A stretch of DNA of 64,000 bases from Massilioclostridium coli (GCF_900095865.1 NZ_FMIZ01000007.1:1424530-1488529); one strand, 5' to 3'. Shown: positions 19,241-28,869, counted from the stretch's first letter. The notes: generated by a model from the sequence alone, not told the origin. A program made the numbers and translations.

Positions 19241-21207
19241 GCAAGGAACTGAAAGCCCCCGACAAGGTAACGCAAAAAATGACCCGCGACGGTGCGGTTG
19301 CGGAAAACCTCACGACGGGCGAAACGTCCAGTATCAGCGAAAGGCCGCAGGAAGAAAACTATTCAGCCCCCGCAGGGGTGGCAGCGGAAAAGGTTGTGCA
19401 GCATATCGGCGCAGAGATTGAGCGACACGCAGCAAAAGGCGCGGAGAAAAAAGCCCTTGACGCGACGCAGCCTAAAACCCATTCTTCCCGCTTGCAGTTT
19501 TCCGAAGCGGAACGGGCAACGCCGGAACTTCAAAAAGCGATCAAGAAATCGGATAAGGCGGCAGACTGTTTAGACGCAGCGCGGGCGGCTATCCCCAAGC
19601 AGACCAAAATCAAGAAAGAGCGCGTTTTTGACGAAGCGAAAGGCAAGGCAAAGACGCGCCTTTCCTTTGAAAAGACGGATAAGCCCCCAAACGGCAAGTT
19701 GCGGCATAACCCCTTATCCCGTCCGGCACAGGAGTTAAACAGTACCGTACATGGGAAAATCTACGAGGTAGAGAAAGAAAACGTCGGTGTGGAAAGCGGG
19801 CACCGGGTAGAACTTGCCGGAGAGAAAGCGGGCGGCATGGCGGCGCGGGCAGTTAAGGGCGGCATACGCCGCCATAAGCTGAAACCCTACCGGGCAGCGG
19901 CGGCAGCGGAAAAACAAGCGGTAAAGGCAAACGCAGATTTTCTCTATCAAAAGGCGTTGCACGATAACCCCGCGCTTGCGCACTCCAACCCCATTTCCCG
20001 TTTTTGGCAGAAGCAGCGCATTAAAAAGCAGTATGCAAAAACGCTGAAAGCGGGCGGCAAAGCGAAAAAAACCGCTGAAGCCACCGCAAAGGCGGCGAAG
20101 AAAACCGCGCAGGAAACCAAACGGGCGACGTTCTTTGTTGTCCGGCATTGGAAAGGCTGCTTGATTGTGGGCGGGATTGCCTTTATCGTGCTGCTGCTTT
20201 TCGGCGGGCTGTCCTCTTGCTCCCTCTTTGGCGGCAACAGCGGCAGCGGCTTGATTGCGTCGTCCTATCTCTCCGAGGACGCGGATATAACGGGCGCGGA
20301 AAGCGCGTATGCCGCTATGGAAGCCGAGTTACAAGATATGCTGGACAATATCGAAAGCGAATACCCCGGCTATGACGAATACCGGGTAAACGCGGACGAG
20401 ATCGAGCATGACCCCTATGTGCTAATTTCTATCCTTTCCGCGTGGCATGAGGGCGTGTTTACACTCGATGAAGTGCAAAGCACCCTTGAAATGCTCTTTG
20501 AGAAACAGTATATCTTGACGGTCGAGGAAGAAGTACAGGTACGCTACCGCACCGAAACAAGGACGGACAGCGAGGGCAACCCCTATACGGTTGAAGTCCC
20601 CTATAACTATTACATTCTTCATGTGGATTTGGAAAACTTCAACCTCTCCCATGTCCCCGTTTACATCATGGGCGAAGAACAGCTATCCATGTACGCTATG
20701 TATATGTCGTCGCTGGGAAACAGACCCGACCTTTTCCCGCAATCCGGCTATGTGTCTAAATACTATGAAAACCCGCCCGCCGATTATGAAGTACCCGCCG
20801 CGCTGCTGGGTTCCGATGAAAAGTTTGCGCGGCTCATGGAGGAAGCAGATAAATACGTCGGTTTTCCCTATGTGTGGGGCGGCAGCACCCCGGAAACCTC
20901 TTTTGATTGCAGCGGCTTTGTGAGTTATGTGTTGACGAACAGCGGCCTATACAATACGGGCAGACTTGGGGCGCAAGGGCTTTACAACATCTCAACCCCT
21001 GTTTCTAACCCGCAGCCGGGGGATTTGGTGTTCTTTACGGGTACATACGACACCCCCGGCGTTTCCCATGTGGGGATTTATGTGGGCGAGGACGGGGACG
21101 GAAGCCCCGTCATGCTGCATTGTGGCGACCCTATCCAGTATTCAAAGCTGGACACCAGCTATTGGCAATCCCACTTTTACGCCTACGGGCGGTTAAATTA
21201 CAATTAA
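19237..21207 (+). CDS. T4SS-associated NlpC/P60 cell-wall hydrolase (CD1108 type)
   Basis: This 656-residue protein starts at TTG 19237 (4-bp overlap with the methyltransferase; GGAGGTGATG upstream). Residues 1-300 are hydrophilic and rich in A/K/E. A single membrane helix ([18 protein letters not shown]) lies near residue 310. An extracellular domain follows, ending in NlpC/P60 with [21 protein letters not shown] (catalytic Cys), [10 protein letters not shown] (His) and MLHCGDP. It would open peptidoglycan to let the conjugation channel through. No separate lysozyme domain is recognised, unlike the two-domain CwlT of Tn916. Confidence 0.87.
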   Translation: MSKELKAPDKVTQKMTRDGAVAENLTTGETSSISERPQEENYSAPAGVAAEKVVQHIGAEIERHAAKGAEKKALDATQPKTHSSRLQFSEAERATPELQKAIKKSDKAADCLDAARAAIPKQTKIKKERVFDEAKGKAKTRLSFEKTDKPPNGKLRHNPLSRPAQELNSTVHGKIYEVEKENVGVESGHRVELAGEKAGGMAARAVKGGIRRHKLKPYRAAAAAEKQAVKANADFLYQKALHDNPALAHSNPISRFWQKQRIKKQYAKTLKAGGKAKKTAEATAKAAKKTAQETKRATFFVVRHWKGCLIVGGIAFIVLLLFGGLSSCSLFGGNSGSGLIASSYLSEDADITGAESAYAAMEAELQDMLDNIESEYPGYDEYRVNADEIEHDPYVLISILSAWHEGVFTLDEVQSTLEMLFEKQYILTVEEEVQVRYRTETRTDSEGNPYTVEVPYNYYILHVDLENFNLSHVPVYIMGEEQLSMYAMYMSSLGNRPDLFPQSGYVSKYYENPPADYEVPAALLGSDEKFARLMEEADKYVGFPYVWGGSTPETSFDCSGFVSYVLTNSGLYNTGRLGAQGLYNISTPVSNPQPGDLVFFTGTYDTPGVSHVGIYVGEDGDGSPVMLHCGDPIQYSKLDTSYWQSHFYAYGRLNYN

Positions 21208-21220
21208 AAGGAGTTGAAAA

Positions 21221-21943
21221 ATGAATATTGTATCTTTTGGCGGCGGCACGAATAGTGCCGCCTTACTTATTGGCCTATACAAGCACAAAATCCCGATTGA
21301 CCTTATCACCTTTGCCGATACGGGCGCGGAACACCCGCATACCTATCAATTTATCGAGATAATCAATCAATGGCTTGCGGAACACGGTATGCCGCAGATT
21401 ACCGTTGTGCAGTATGTTGACCGCTACGGCAACCGCCTATCTCTTGAAACCGAGTGCTTGCGCTCTCATACGCTCCCGTCGATTGCCTACGGGCATAAGC
21501 GTTGTTCGCAGAAACACAAAATCGCACCGCAGGAAAAGTTTTGCAACCACTATGCGCCTTGCCGCGAAGTATGGCAGCGCGGCGAGAAAGTCAACCGCTA
21601 TATCGGCTATGACGCGGGAGAAGTGAAACGGTATGAACATTCCCGCAAGTACAACGAAGCCGACAAAAAATATCATAACCGCTACCCCCTCATTGAAGAA
21701 TGGGGCTGGAACAGGGACGATTGTATCCGGGAAATCAAAGCGGCAGGATTGCCGCAGCCGGGTAAATCGTCCTGTTTCTTTTGTCCGAGCATGAAGAAAC
21801 AAGAGATTTTATATCTCAAAGAACACTATCCCGATCTATTTAACCGGGCGGCGACTTTGGAAGAAAACGCTATGCCCTATCTTAAAACCGTTAAGGGATT
21901 GGGGCGCAGCTATTCATGGAAAGAACAGTTTGGAAAGGAGTAA
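21221..21943 (+). CDS. PP-loop (PAPS reductase/DndC-like) nucleotide alpha-hydrolase
   Basis: The 240-residue protein begins VSFGGGTNSAALLIGL, a PP-loop motif (SxGGxxS variant), followed by ITFADTGAEHPHTYQFI. The C-terminal half has GKSSCFFCPSMKKQEI, a cysteine cluster able to hold an iron-sulfur centre or zinc, plus other Cys (RCSQKHK, FCNHYAPC). Members of this superfamily adenylate substrates: PAPS reductases, tRNA thiolation enzymes and DndC of DNA phosphorothioation. It lies 13 bp after the NlpC/P60 gene in the T4SS operon. A DNA- or tRNA-modifying role is inferred from neighbours only; sulfate assimilation is unlikely here. Confidence 0.72.
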   Translation: MNIVSFGGGTNSAALLIGLYKHKIPIDLITFADTGAEHPHTYQFIEIINQWLAEHGMPQITVVQYVDRYGNRLSLETECLRSHTLPSIAYGHKRCSQKHKIAPQEKFCNHYAPCREVWQRGEKVNRYIGYDAGEVKRYEHSRKYNEADKKYHNRYPLIEEWGWNRDDCIREIKAAGLPQPGKSSCFFCPSMKKQEILYLKEHYPDLFNRAATLEENAMPYLKTVKGLGRSYSWKEQFGKE

Positions 21944-21949
21944 ATGACT

Positions 21950-22216
21950 ATGGCGAACACGAAACTTGACCGTATCGAAAGGGATATTGAGAAAACGAGG
22001 GCAAAAATCCTTGAACAGCAAAAGAAGCTGAAAGACCTTGAAGCGCAGAAAGTCGAGGAAGAAAACGCGCAGATCGTGCAAATGGTAAAGGCGGTACACC
22101 TTGACGGGACGCAGCTTGCCGCGTTCCTCTCCGCTTACGCCAGCGGCGAAATCACCTTGCCGCAGCCGGAAGCCACTTACCCCGCCGAACAGGAGGACAA
22201 CGACAATGAAGAATAA
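21950..22216 (+). CDS. DUF4315-family ICE protein
   Basis: This short coiled-coil protein begins MANTKLDRIERDIEKTRAK and continues with QQKKLKDLEAQK, then an alanine-rich segment and an acidic tail. The pattern matches DUF4315, a small protein regularly found just before DUF4366 in Tn1549-type transfer operons. ATG 21950 lies nine bases after AAAGGAG; the in-frame ATG at 21944 is too close to it. Its role is unknown. Confidence 0.78.
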   Translation: MANTKLDRIERDIEKTRAKILEQQKKLKDLEAQKVEEENAQIVQMVKAVHLDGTQLAAFLSAYASGEITLPQPEATYPAEQEDNDNEE

Positions 22217-22955
22217 AAAGATAATCCGAAAGTTTACCGTATTGCTTGCCGCACTGGTTATCATGTGCGGCTTTTCTGTTACCGCTTATGCGGGCGGTGG
22301 CGATGAAAGCGACGACACGCCTACCCCCGTAACCGAGGAAACCCCCGCGCCGGAAACCGAGCCGGAAGAAACGACGGGCGGCTATGAGCCGCAGCCCCTT
22401 ACCCCGGACGGGAATATGTCCCTTGTGGACGATATAACGGGTGAAGCGTCCGGCGACAAGCAGTTTATCACCGTCGTTACCAAAAGTGGCAACTATTTTT
22501 ACATCATCATTGACCGCGCCGAGGACGGGGAAAATACCGTCCATTTCCTTAACCAAGTGGACGAAGCGGATTTAACCGCCCTTATGGAGGACGGGCAGAC
22601 CGAAGCCCCCGTTTGTAGCTGCACCGATAAATGCGTTGCCGGAAGCGTCAACACCGCTTGCCCGGTTTGCAGCGTCAACATGAGCGAGTGCGCGGGTGTG
22701 GAAGCCGAGCCGGAGCCGGAAGAAACCGAGCAGCCGCCGGAAGAAGAAAAAGGCGGCGGCATGGGTATTCTGCTTGTCGTGCTGCTTGTTGCCGCAGCGG
22801 GCGGCGGCGCGTTCTACTACTTTAAGATTTTGAAGCCCAAAAAGGACGCGGCGAAAGGCAGCAGCAGCCTTGACGACCTTGATTTTGACGAGGACGACGA
22901 GGAAACGGAAGTAGTCGAAACCGAACAGACCGAGCAGGAGGACGATAATCTATGA
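22206..22955 (+). CDS. DUF4366-family surface-exposed ICE membrane protein
   Basis: The 249-residue protein has a signal peptide ending at TAYAGGG, a proline/glutamate-rich linker and a central domain with NYFYIIIDRAEDGENTVHFL. A Cys-rich patch follows (CSCTDKC, CPVCSVNMSEC). A membrane helix (GILLVVLLVAAAGGGAFYYF) and an acidic cytoplasmic tail complete it, which is the DUF4366 layout. AGGAGG at 22190 sets ATG 22206; it overlaps DUF4315 by 11 bp and topB by 4 bp. A role in mating-pair contact is possible but unproven. Confidence 0.8.
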   Translation: MKNKKIIRKFTVLLAALVIMCGFSVTAYAGGGDESDDTPTPVTEETPAPETEPEETTGGYEPQPLTPDGNMSLVDDITGEASGDKQFITVVTKSGNYFYIIIDRAEDGENTVHFLNQVDEADLTALMEDGQTEAPVCSCTDKCVAGSVNTACPVCSVNMSECAGVEAEPEPEETEQPPEEEKGGGMGILLVVLLVAAAGGGAFYYFKILKPKKDAAKGSSSLDDLDFDEDDEETEVVETEQTEQEDDNL

Positions 22956-25027
22956 AACTTGTAATTGCAGAAAAACCGAGCGTCGGGGCGGCGATTGCCG
23001 CCGTTATGGGCGCGAATGAAAAGCGCAGCGGATATTTTGAGGGCGGCGGCTACCTTGTGTCGTGGTGTATCGGGCATTTGATTAGCCTTGCAGACGCGGC
23101 GACCTACAATGAACAATTCCGTAAATGGAAGTACGACGATCTTCCCATTGTCCCGCAGGAGTGGCAGTTTATTGTTGCCAGCGGCAAGGAGCAGCAGTTT
23201 TCCATTCTCAAAGACCTTATGCACCGCAGCGACGTTACCGAGATTATCAATGCTTGCGACAGCGGGCGCGAGGGGGAACTCATTTTCCGCTTTGTCTATG
23301 AACAGGCGAATTGCAAAAAGCCCTTTTCCCGCCTTTGGATTAGCAGCATGGAAGCAAGTGCAATCCGCGAGGGCTTTTCAAATCTCAAAGACGGGCGCGG
23401 CTATGACAACCTCTATCAATCCGCGCTTTGCAGAGCAAAGGCCGATTGGCTCATTGGCATTAACGCGACCCGCCTTTTCTCTATCCTCTACCATAAAACA
23501 TTGAATGTCGGCAGAGTGCAAACGCCCACCCTTGCTATGCTGGTAAACCGCGACTATGCAATCAGCAGCTTTAAGAAAGAGAAATATCATGTCGTCCGGC
23601 TGGACGTTGGCGGCGTTGCCGCCCTTTCCGAAAGGCAGGACGACGAAGCGGCGGCGCGGCAGATGAAAGCGGCTTGCGAGAAATCGCAGGCCGTTTGTAC
23701 TTCCCTTAAAAAAGAGAAAAAGACCGCAGCCCCGCCGAAACTGTTTGACCTCACCGCCTTGCAGCGGGAAGCAAACCGTTTGTATGGGTTTACGGCGAAA
23801 CAGACCCTTGACTATGCGCAAGCCCTTTATGAAAAACGGCTTTTGACCTATCCCCGCACCGACAGCAAATATATCACTTCCGATATGGAGGGCAGCACAA
23901 AGGAACTTATCACCGGCCTTTGCGCTGCTCTCCCCTTTATGCAGGGCGTGAAGCTGCAAGCCGACCTTGCGAGGATTTGCGACAACAGCAAAGTAACCGA
24001 CCATCACGCCATTTTGCCGACAGCGGAGTTTGTGAAAACGGGCTTTTCTTCCCTTGCCGAAAGTGAGAAAAAGCTAATGACCCTTGTGTGCGCAAAACTG
24101 CTTTGCGCCGTTGCCGCGCCCTATGAGTATGAAGCGGTTACGGCGGTTTTCACTTGCGGCGGCTATACCTTTACCGCAAAGGGCAGGACGACGCTTTGCG
24201 AGGGTTGGCGCGAGATTGAAAGACTATCCCGCGCCGCGTCCGGGGAACAGGACGAGGACGCAGAGCCGGAAGCGGTTTTACCCCCGCTTGCCGAGGGGCA
24301 GACCTTTGACAATCCGGCAGCGGAGATCTCCGAACGTTACACGCAGCCCCCAAAGGCATTTACCGAAGATACGTTACTTTCGGCTATGGAGAGTGCGGGA
24401 AAGGAGGACACGCCGGAGGACGCGGAGCGCAAAGGGTTAGGCACCACCGCGACGCGGGCGGGTATCATTGAAAAACTCATTAGCGCGGGCTTTGCCGAGC
24501 GCAAGGGCAAAAAGCTAATCCCCACAAAGGACGGGTATAACCTTGTCGCTATTCTGCCCGACAGCCTTACGTCCCCGCAGCTTACGGCAGAATGGGAAAC
24601 GCGCCTTACCGGGATTGCAAAGGGCAGCGACAGCCCCGCCGACTTCATGCGCGGGATTGAGGAAATGACAGCGGGGCTTGTCAAGACCTATTCCGCGATT
24701 TCCGAGGATAAAGCGAAGCTGTTTACCCCGCAGCGGGAAGCAATCGGCACTTGCCCCCGTTGCGGCGCGGCGGTTTACGAGGGCAAGAAAAACTTTTACT
24801 GCTCCGACAGGGCTTGCAGCTTTGTGATGTGGAAGAATGACCGCTTTTTTGAGCAGCGCAAAAAGGCTTTCACAAAGGCGATTGCCGCCGCCCTTTTGAA
24901 AGACGGAAAGGTAAAAATCAAAGGTATGTACTCGACCAAGACGGGAAAGACCTTTGACGGAGTTGTGCTGCTTGCCGACACAGGCGGCAAGTATGTAAAC
25001 TTCCGCGTCGAGCAGAACCGAAAATGA
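22952..25027 (+). CDS. topB: DNA topoisomerase III (type IA)
   Basis: The 691-residue enzyme starts with the TOPRIM motif MKLVIAEKPSVGAAIAAV; ACDSGREGELIFR carries the DxD-like metal-binding acids. The nucleophilic tyrosine is in LLTYPRTDSKYI near residue 305. A C-terminal zinc ribbon (CPRCGAAVYEG...YCSDRAC) is present. ICE-borne TopB relaxes or decatenates DNA during rolling-circle transfer and re-circularisation. It overlaps its neighbours by 4 bp on each side. Family assignment is secure. Confidence 0.94.
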   Translation: MKLVIAEKPSVGAAIAAVMGANEKRSGYFEGGGYLVSWCIGHLISLADAATYNEQFRKWKYDDLPIVPQEWQFIVASGKEQQFSILKDLMHRSDVTEIINACDSGREGELIFRFVYEQANCKKPFSRLWISSMEASAIREGFSNLKDGRGYDNLYQSALCRAKADWLIGINATRLFSILYHKTLNVGRVQTPTLAMLVNRDYAISSFKKEKYHVVRLDVGGVAALSERQDDEAAARQMKAACEKSQAVCTSLKKEKKTAAPPKLFDLTALQREANRLYGFTAKQTLDYAQALYEKRLLTYPRTDSKYITSDMEGSTKELITGLCAALPFMQGVKLQADLARICDNSKVTDHHAILPTAEFVKTGFSSLAESEKKLMTLVCAKLLCAVAAPYEYEAVTAVFTCGGYTFTAKGRTTLCEGWREIERLSRAASGEQDEDAEPEAVLPPLAEGQTFDNPAAEISERYTQPPKAFTEDTLLSAMESAGKEDTPEDAERKGLGTTATRAGIIEKLISAGFAERKGKKLIPTKDGYNLVAILPDSLTSPQLTAEWETRLTGIAKGSDSPADFMRGIEEMTAGLVKTYSAISEDKAKLFTPQREAIGTCPRCGAAVYEGKKNFYCSDRACSFVMWKNDRFFEQRKKAFTKAIAAALLKDGKVKIKGMYSTKTGKTFDGVVLLADTGGKYVNFRVEQNRK

Positions 25028-25392
25028 TAAGGCTTGATGAAAAGCAATACCGCGCCGTAAAGAAAATGACCCGCGCCGCTTGTGCAAACAACGATTGCGG
25101 GAATTGTCTGCTGCTGGACGACGGGGAAACTTGCGTTTGTGTGCAGAGTATCAGCTATTCGCTGCTATGCCGCTATTTCCGCGAAGCGGTATTACCCGCC
25201 GACAGGCAGCTTTGCGAACAGATCACCCGCAGCGGGGAAACCGATTTGAAGCGTTGCGCGGTATGCGGCAGCACGTTTGCGGCGGGCAGCAACCGGGCGA
25301 AATACTGCCCCGATTGCGCGGCAAAGATACGCCGCAGACAGAAAGCCCAAAGCGAGAGAAACAGGCGTTTACGGATAAAAACAACTACATAG
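25024..25392 (+). CDS. Cysteine-rich VLP-domain protein
   Basis: This 122-residue protein has an N-terminal cysteine cluster (ACANNDCGNCLLLDDGETCVC) and a C-terminal zinc ribbon CAVCGSTFAAGSNRAKYCPDC, ending in a basic RRRQKAQSERNRRLRIK tail. It matches the Cys_rich_VLP family found next to topB in Firmicutes ICEs. The zinc ribbon closely resembles the C-terminal ribbon of the recombinase at 53149-55005. DNA or RNA binding is likely; its function is unknown. It overlaps topB by 4 bp and is the last gene before an oriT-like repeat. Confidence 0.8.
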   Translation: MIRLDEKQYRAVKKMTRAACANNDCGNCLLLDDGETCVCVQSISYSLLCRYFREAVLPADRQLCEQITRSGETDLKRCAVCGSTFAAGSNRAKYCPDCAAKIRRRQKAQSERNRRLRIKTTT

Positions 25393-25490
25393 CAAGCACA
25401 GCAAACGAGTACCCGTTTGCGAGAAATGCCCGCGCTTCCCATAGAGAGCGCGGGCATTTTGCTTGTTGGGATAGTCCCAAACCCTTATAT
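25389..25490 (+). repeat. oriT-like element, copy 1
   Basis: This stretch repeats, in inverse orientation, the sequence at 33395-33461 upstream of mobC. Shared parts are TAGCAAGCACAGCAAACGAG, TACCCGTTTGC, TTGTTGGGATA and TCCCAAACCCTTAT. It contains two small inverted repeats, GCAAACG/CGTTTGC and TTGGGA/TCCCAA. Compared with copy 2 it carries an extra ~30-bp GC-rich hairpin that also looks like a terminator for the gene before it. Either an origin of transfer or a relaxosome/regulator binding site would fit. Confidence 0.6.
25424..25460 (+). terminator. Hairpin terminator inside oriT-like copy 1
   Basis: AAATGCCCGCGCT pairs with AGCGCGGGCATTT across an 11-base loop, followed by TTTGCTTG. It would end transcription of the topB operon 35 bp after the cysteine-rich gene. 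The hairpin is absent from the second oriT-like copy, so it was inserted into or lost from this sequence. Confidence 0.65.
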
Positions 25491-25517
25491 GACCGAGAAA
25501 GGACGTGATGAAAGAAT

Positions 25518-28500
25518 ATGCCGTATTCCTCATACGACCATGACAAATTAGAAGCCGCCGAAACCATGCGGATAGAACGCCGGATATATTTTGAAGCAAA
25601 GGACAGGGAGATTGCCCCTTATGCTTCCTTGCCGATTGCGCAGCTACTTTCCATGCGCAGCGAAAGCGCGGCGGCAGAACAGGCGATTTTTGACGACCTT
25701 AAAGAACGCGCCGCCGCATGGGAAGAACAGGCGGGAAGAACGCTTTTGCTGGATAAAACACTTGAATATGTGAGAACGCCGCACGTCCAGCACACCGCTA
25801 ACGAGTGGCAGACCACCGAGCATAACCGCCATATTCGCAGCAACCGGGTATATCAGATGAATTACTACATTTACGAGAATACCCGCTACGACAAAGAAGC
25901 GCAGAAATCTATCCCGTATTCATGGACGCTTACATGGAGCGTGCGCACCAACAGCCCAAGCAGAACCCAAGCGAAGATTGCCGGACAAGATAGAAAGGTT
26001 TTCACCGACAAGGCAGCTATGGAAAAGTATCTGAATGGGCGTATCAAAGCGTATGACCGCTTGTTTACGGAAATCTCCCCGCCTATCCCGCAGGAGTACG
26101 CCGACTATTTCAAAGTAAACGGTATGCTCATGCCGGACTACACCATAGAGGGCGAAGAACCCCCGCAGCAGCAACAGGCGGCAGCTATCCCCGAAAATAC
26201 CGGGCAGGAAAAGGAGCGTGAACACATGAGCGAACAGTTTTCTATTATGATAGGCAACCGCAGCCGCTTTGACGCGGGCGACCCCGGCGGCTATTGGTTG
26301 GATATGCCCGCCACAAAGGAGCAGTTGCACGAAGCTATGCGGAACGTCGGCATTACCGCCGACAACCCGCAGGATTTTTCCATTCGCGGCTATTCCGACG
26401 ACCCGGAGAAACATATTGCCTTGCCTTATGAAATGGTATGCGCCGCCGACGTGGACGAACTCAATTTTCTTGCGGCGCGGCTCGAACAGCTTGACCCCGC
26501 CGAGGTTGGCAAGCTGAACGCAGCTTTGCAGCAGAAAAACGGGCTTGCAAATATTGGACAGGTAATTGACTTCACCTACAACGTGGATTTTTACGTCCAT
26601 ATCCCCGAAGTACATAACTACCACGATTTGGGCGACTATTACTTAAATCAATCCGGCATGGTACAAATGCCCGAAGAATGGAAAGGCGGCATTGACCTTT
26701 CTACTTTTGGCAGGAACGCTGCCGCGCAGGAAAAAGGCGCGTTTACCGAGTACGGCTATATCGTGGAAAGCGGCGACGAGTGGGAACGGCAGTTTGAGGG
26801 GCGCGAAGTGCCGGAAGAATACCGCATTATGAGTTACCCGCAGCCGGAGCGCGGCGAACAGGACAAAGCCTATATGGACGCAGCCGAAACGCAGCAAGCA
26901 GACGCACAGGCCGCAGAGCCGCAGCAGCCCCGCCCCGTCGTCCCCATTATCCTTACTTCCGAAAAGCCCGCCGAAAAGGTAAAGGAGATCACCGCGCGTT
27001 TGGAACAGGGCGTACAGGCGATTTTTGACAGCGACCGCTACAAAGAGTTTCTAACCGCTATGTCAAAGTTCCATGATTATAGTTTGAATAACACTATCCT
27101 AATTGCTATGCAGGGCGGCAATTTGGTAATGGGCTTCCGTCAATGGGAAAAGGAGTTTGACCGCCATGTAAAGAAAGGCGAGAAAGGCATTAAAATCTTT
27201 GCCCCCGCGCCCTACAAGGTGAAAAAGCTGGTTGATAAAATCGACCCCGAAACGAGAAAGCCCATGCTTGACCGCGAGGGAAAAGTGGTAAAGGAAGAAA
27301 AGGAAATCACCGTCCCCGCCTTTAAGGTTATAACCGTCTTTGATATTTCGCAGACCGAGGGCAAGGAGTTTCCCGACCTTTCCGTTAAACCGCTGCTTGC
27401 CGATGTGGAGCAGTACGAGGATTTTTTCGCCGCCCTTGAAAAAGCGTCCCCCGTCCCGATTGCATTTGAGCAGATCACAAACGGCGCAAATGGGTATTTC
27501 AGTTTGACCGACAAGCGTATTGCAATCAAAGAGGGCGTGAGTGAATTACAGGCGGTAAAGACCGCCATTCACGAAATCGCGCATGCGAAGCTGCACGACG
27601 TAGACTTAAACGCCCCGCCGGAGCAGCAAAACCGCGTTGACCGCCATACCTGCGAGGTAGAAGCGGAAAGCGTCGCTTATACGGTTTGCCAGCATTTCGG
27701 CCTTGATACTTCCGATTACTCTTTCGGCTATGTGGCTGGTTGGAGCAGCGGCAAGGAAATGACCGAGTTAAAAGCGTCCCTTGAAACAATACAGACCACC
27801 GCAAAGGAACTCATTACCGAGATTGAGGGGCATTTTACCGAGTTGCAGCAGCAGCGGCAAGCCGAGCAGGAGCAGGGCGATACCTTTTCCATTTATCAGT
27901 TAAAGCGCGGGGACGAAACAAGGGACTTGCGCTTTGAGCCTTATGACCGTCTGCAAGCGGCTGGACTTACCATTGACCGGGTAAATTATGAACTCGTCTA
28001 TACTGCACCGCTTACAAAGGATATGACGCTGGGCGACATTTGGGAAAGGTTTAATATCGACCACCCCGCCGACTTTAAGGGGCATAGCCTTTCCGTTTCC
28101 GACATTGTTGTGCTTCATCAGAACGACGAGGACACCGCCCACTATGTAGACAGTATCGGTTTTCAGCAAGTGCCGGAGTTTTTGCAGGAGCAGCAGACCC
28201 CCGTATTTGACAAGCTGCCGCCCGAACAGCAGCAAGCCTTGTCCGACACCGTACAAGACACTTTGCAAATGCTGGTTGACGCAGACAAGCGGATTTATGG
28301 CGACGTTACGGGCAAGACCCTTGAAGCAATCGCGGCGCAAGGATATTCCTACAAGGACGGGCAGCTTGAAAAGCAGCAGCCGGAAGCGACCCCCGACAGC
28401 CTTTTGACGGGTGAAACCGTTAGAACGCCGAGGGGCAATTTTCATATTACCGATATGAGCCGTGAACAGATCGAAGCGGCGGGATTTGGTTTTCACCATG

Positions 28501-28865
28501 CGTCGGAGGACGGGAAGTATCTCATTATGGGGAATGGCACACAGGCTTATGCCATAGCCGCCGAGCAGCCGCAGCGGGATAATCCCTTAAAGCACGTCGA
28601 GGACACCATAGAGCAGAACGACAACAATTTTGACGGGCTTATCAACAATACGCCGCAAACGCCCACCGTTGCAGATTTTGAGCAGCGGGCAAAGGCGGGG
28701 GAAGCGATTTCCGTTACCGACCTTGCAAAAGCGGTAAAAGCCGAGAAACGGGAACAGCCGCAGAAAAAACCGTCCATTTTGAAGAAGCTGGACGAATACA
28801 AGAAACAGGCGGCGCAGCAGCCGAAAGATAAACAGAAAGAGCATAAAAAGGATTTGGAGGTTTGA
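25518..28865 (+). CDS. ArdA-ArdC-YodL multidomain anti-restriction protein (LtrC-like)
   Basis: The 1,115-residue protein combines several modules. A DUF3848-like N-terminus (YASLPIAQLLSMRSESAAAE) is followed by an ArdA-like acidic domain at ~238-455 (GGYWLDMPATKEQL, FHVH-like FYVHIPEVHNY). An ArdC-type ssDNA-binding domain lies at ~490-610 (FLTAMSKFHDYSLNN, HVKKGEKGIKI), then a metallopeptidase motif AIHEIAHAKLHD near 685 (HExxH). A YodL domain sits at ~790-895 (FKGHSLSVSDIVVLHQ), with a basic tail. ArdA mimics DNA and blocks type I restriction; ArdC protects incoming single strands. Having both in one chain is notable. It follows oriT-like copy 1 by ~27 bp. Confidence 0.83.
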   Translation: MPYSSYDHDKLEAAETMRIERRIYFEAKDREIAPYASLPIAQLLSMRSESAAAEQAIFDDLKERAAAWEEQAGRTLLLDKTLEYVRTPHVQHTANEWQTTEHNRHIRSNRVYQMNYYIYENTRYDKEAQKSIPYSWTLTWSVRTNSPSRTQAKIAGQDRKVFTDKAAMEKYLNGRIKAYDRLFTEISPPIPQEYADYFKVNGMLMPDYTIEGEEPPQQQQAAAIPENTGQEKEREHMSEQFSIMIGNRSRFDAGDPGGYWLDMPATKEQLHEAMRNVGITADNPQDFSIRGYSDDPEKHIALPYEMVCAADVDELNFLAARLEQLDPAEVGKLNAALQQKNGLANIGQVIDFTYNVDFYVHIPEVHNYHDLGDYYLNQSGMVQMPEEWKGGIDLSTFGRNAAAQEKGAFTEYGYIVESGDEWERQFEGREVPEEYRIMSYPQPERGEQDKAYMDAAETQQADAQAAEPQQPRPVVPIILTSEKPAEKVKEITARLEQGVQAIFDSDRYKEFLTAMSKFHDYSLNNTILIAMQGGNLVMGFRQWEKEFDRHVKKGEKGIKIFAPAPYKVKKLVDKIDPETRKPMLDREGKVVKEEKEITVPAFKVITVFDISQTEGKEFPDLSVKPLLADVEQYEDFFAALEKASPVPIAFEQITNGANGYFSLTDKRIAIKEGVSELQAVKTAIHEIAHAKLHDVDLNAPPEQQNRVDRHTCEVEAESVAYTVCQHFGLDTSDYSFGYVAGWSSGKEMTELKASLETIQTTAKELITEIEGHFTELQQQRQAEQEQGDTFSIYQLKRGDETRDLRFEPYDRLQAAGLTIDRVNYELVYTAPLTKDMTLGDIWERFNIDHPADFKGHSLSVSDIVVLHQNDEDTAHYVDSIGFQQVPEFLQEQQTPVFDKLPPEQQQALSDTVQDTLQMLVDADKRIYGDVTGKTLEAIAAQGYSYKDGQLEKQQPEATPDSLLTGETVRTPRGNFHITDMSREQIEAAGFGFHHASEDGKYLIMGNGTQAYAIAAEQPQRDNPLKHVEDTIEQNDNNFDGLINNTPQTPTVADFEQRAKAGEAISVTDLAKAVKAEKREQPQKKPSILKKLDEYKKQAAQQPKDKQKEHKKDLEV

Positions 28866-28869
28866 TAGC

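Noticed and set aside
19292..20923. Many long frames in other registers across the GC-rich T4SS genes
   Set aside because: High GC suppresses stop codons; these products are arginine/alanine-rich, lack start signals and overlap firmly identified genes.
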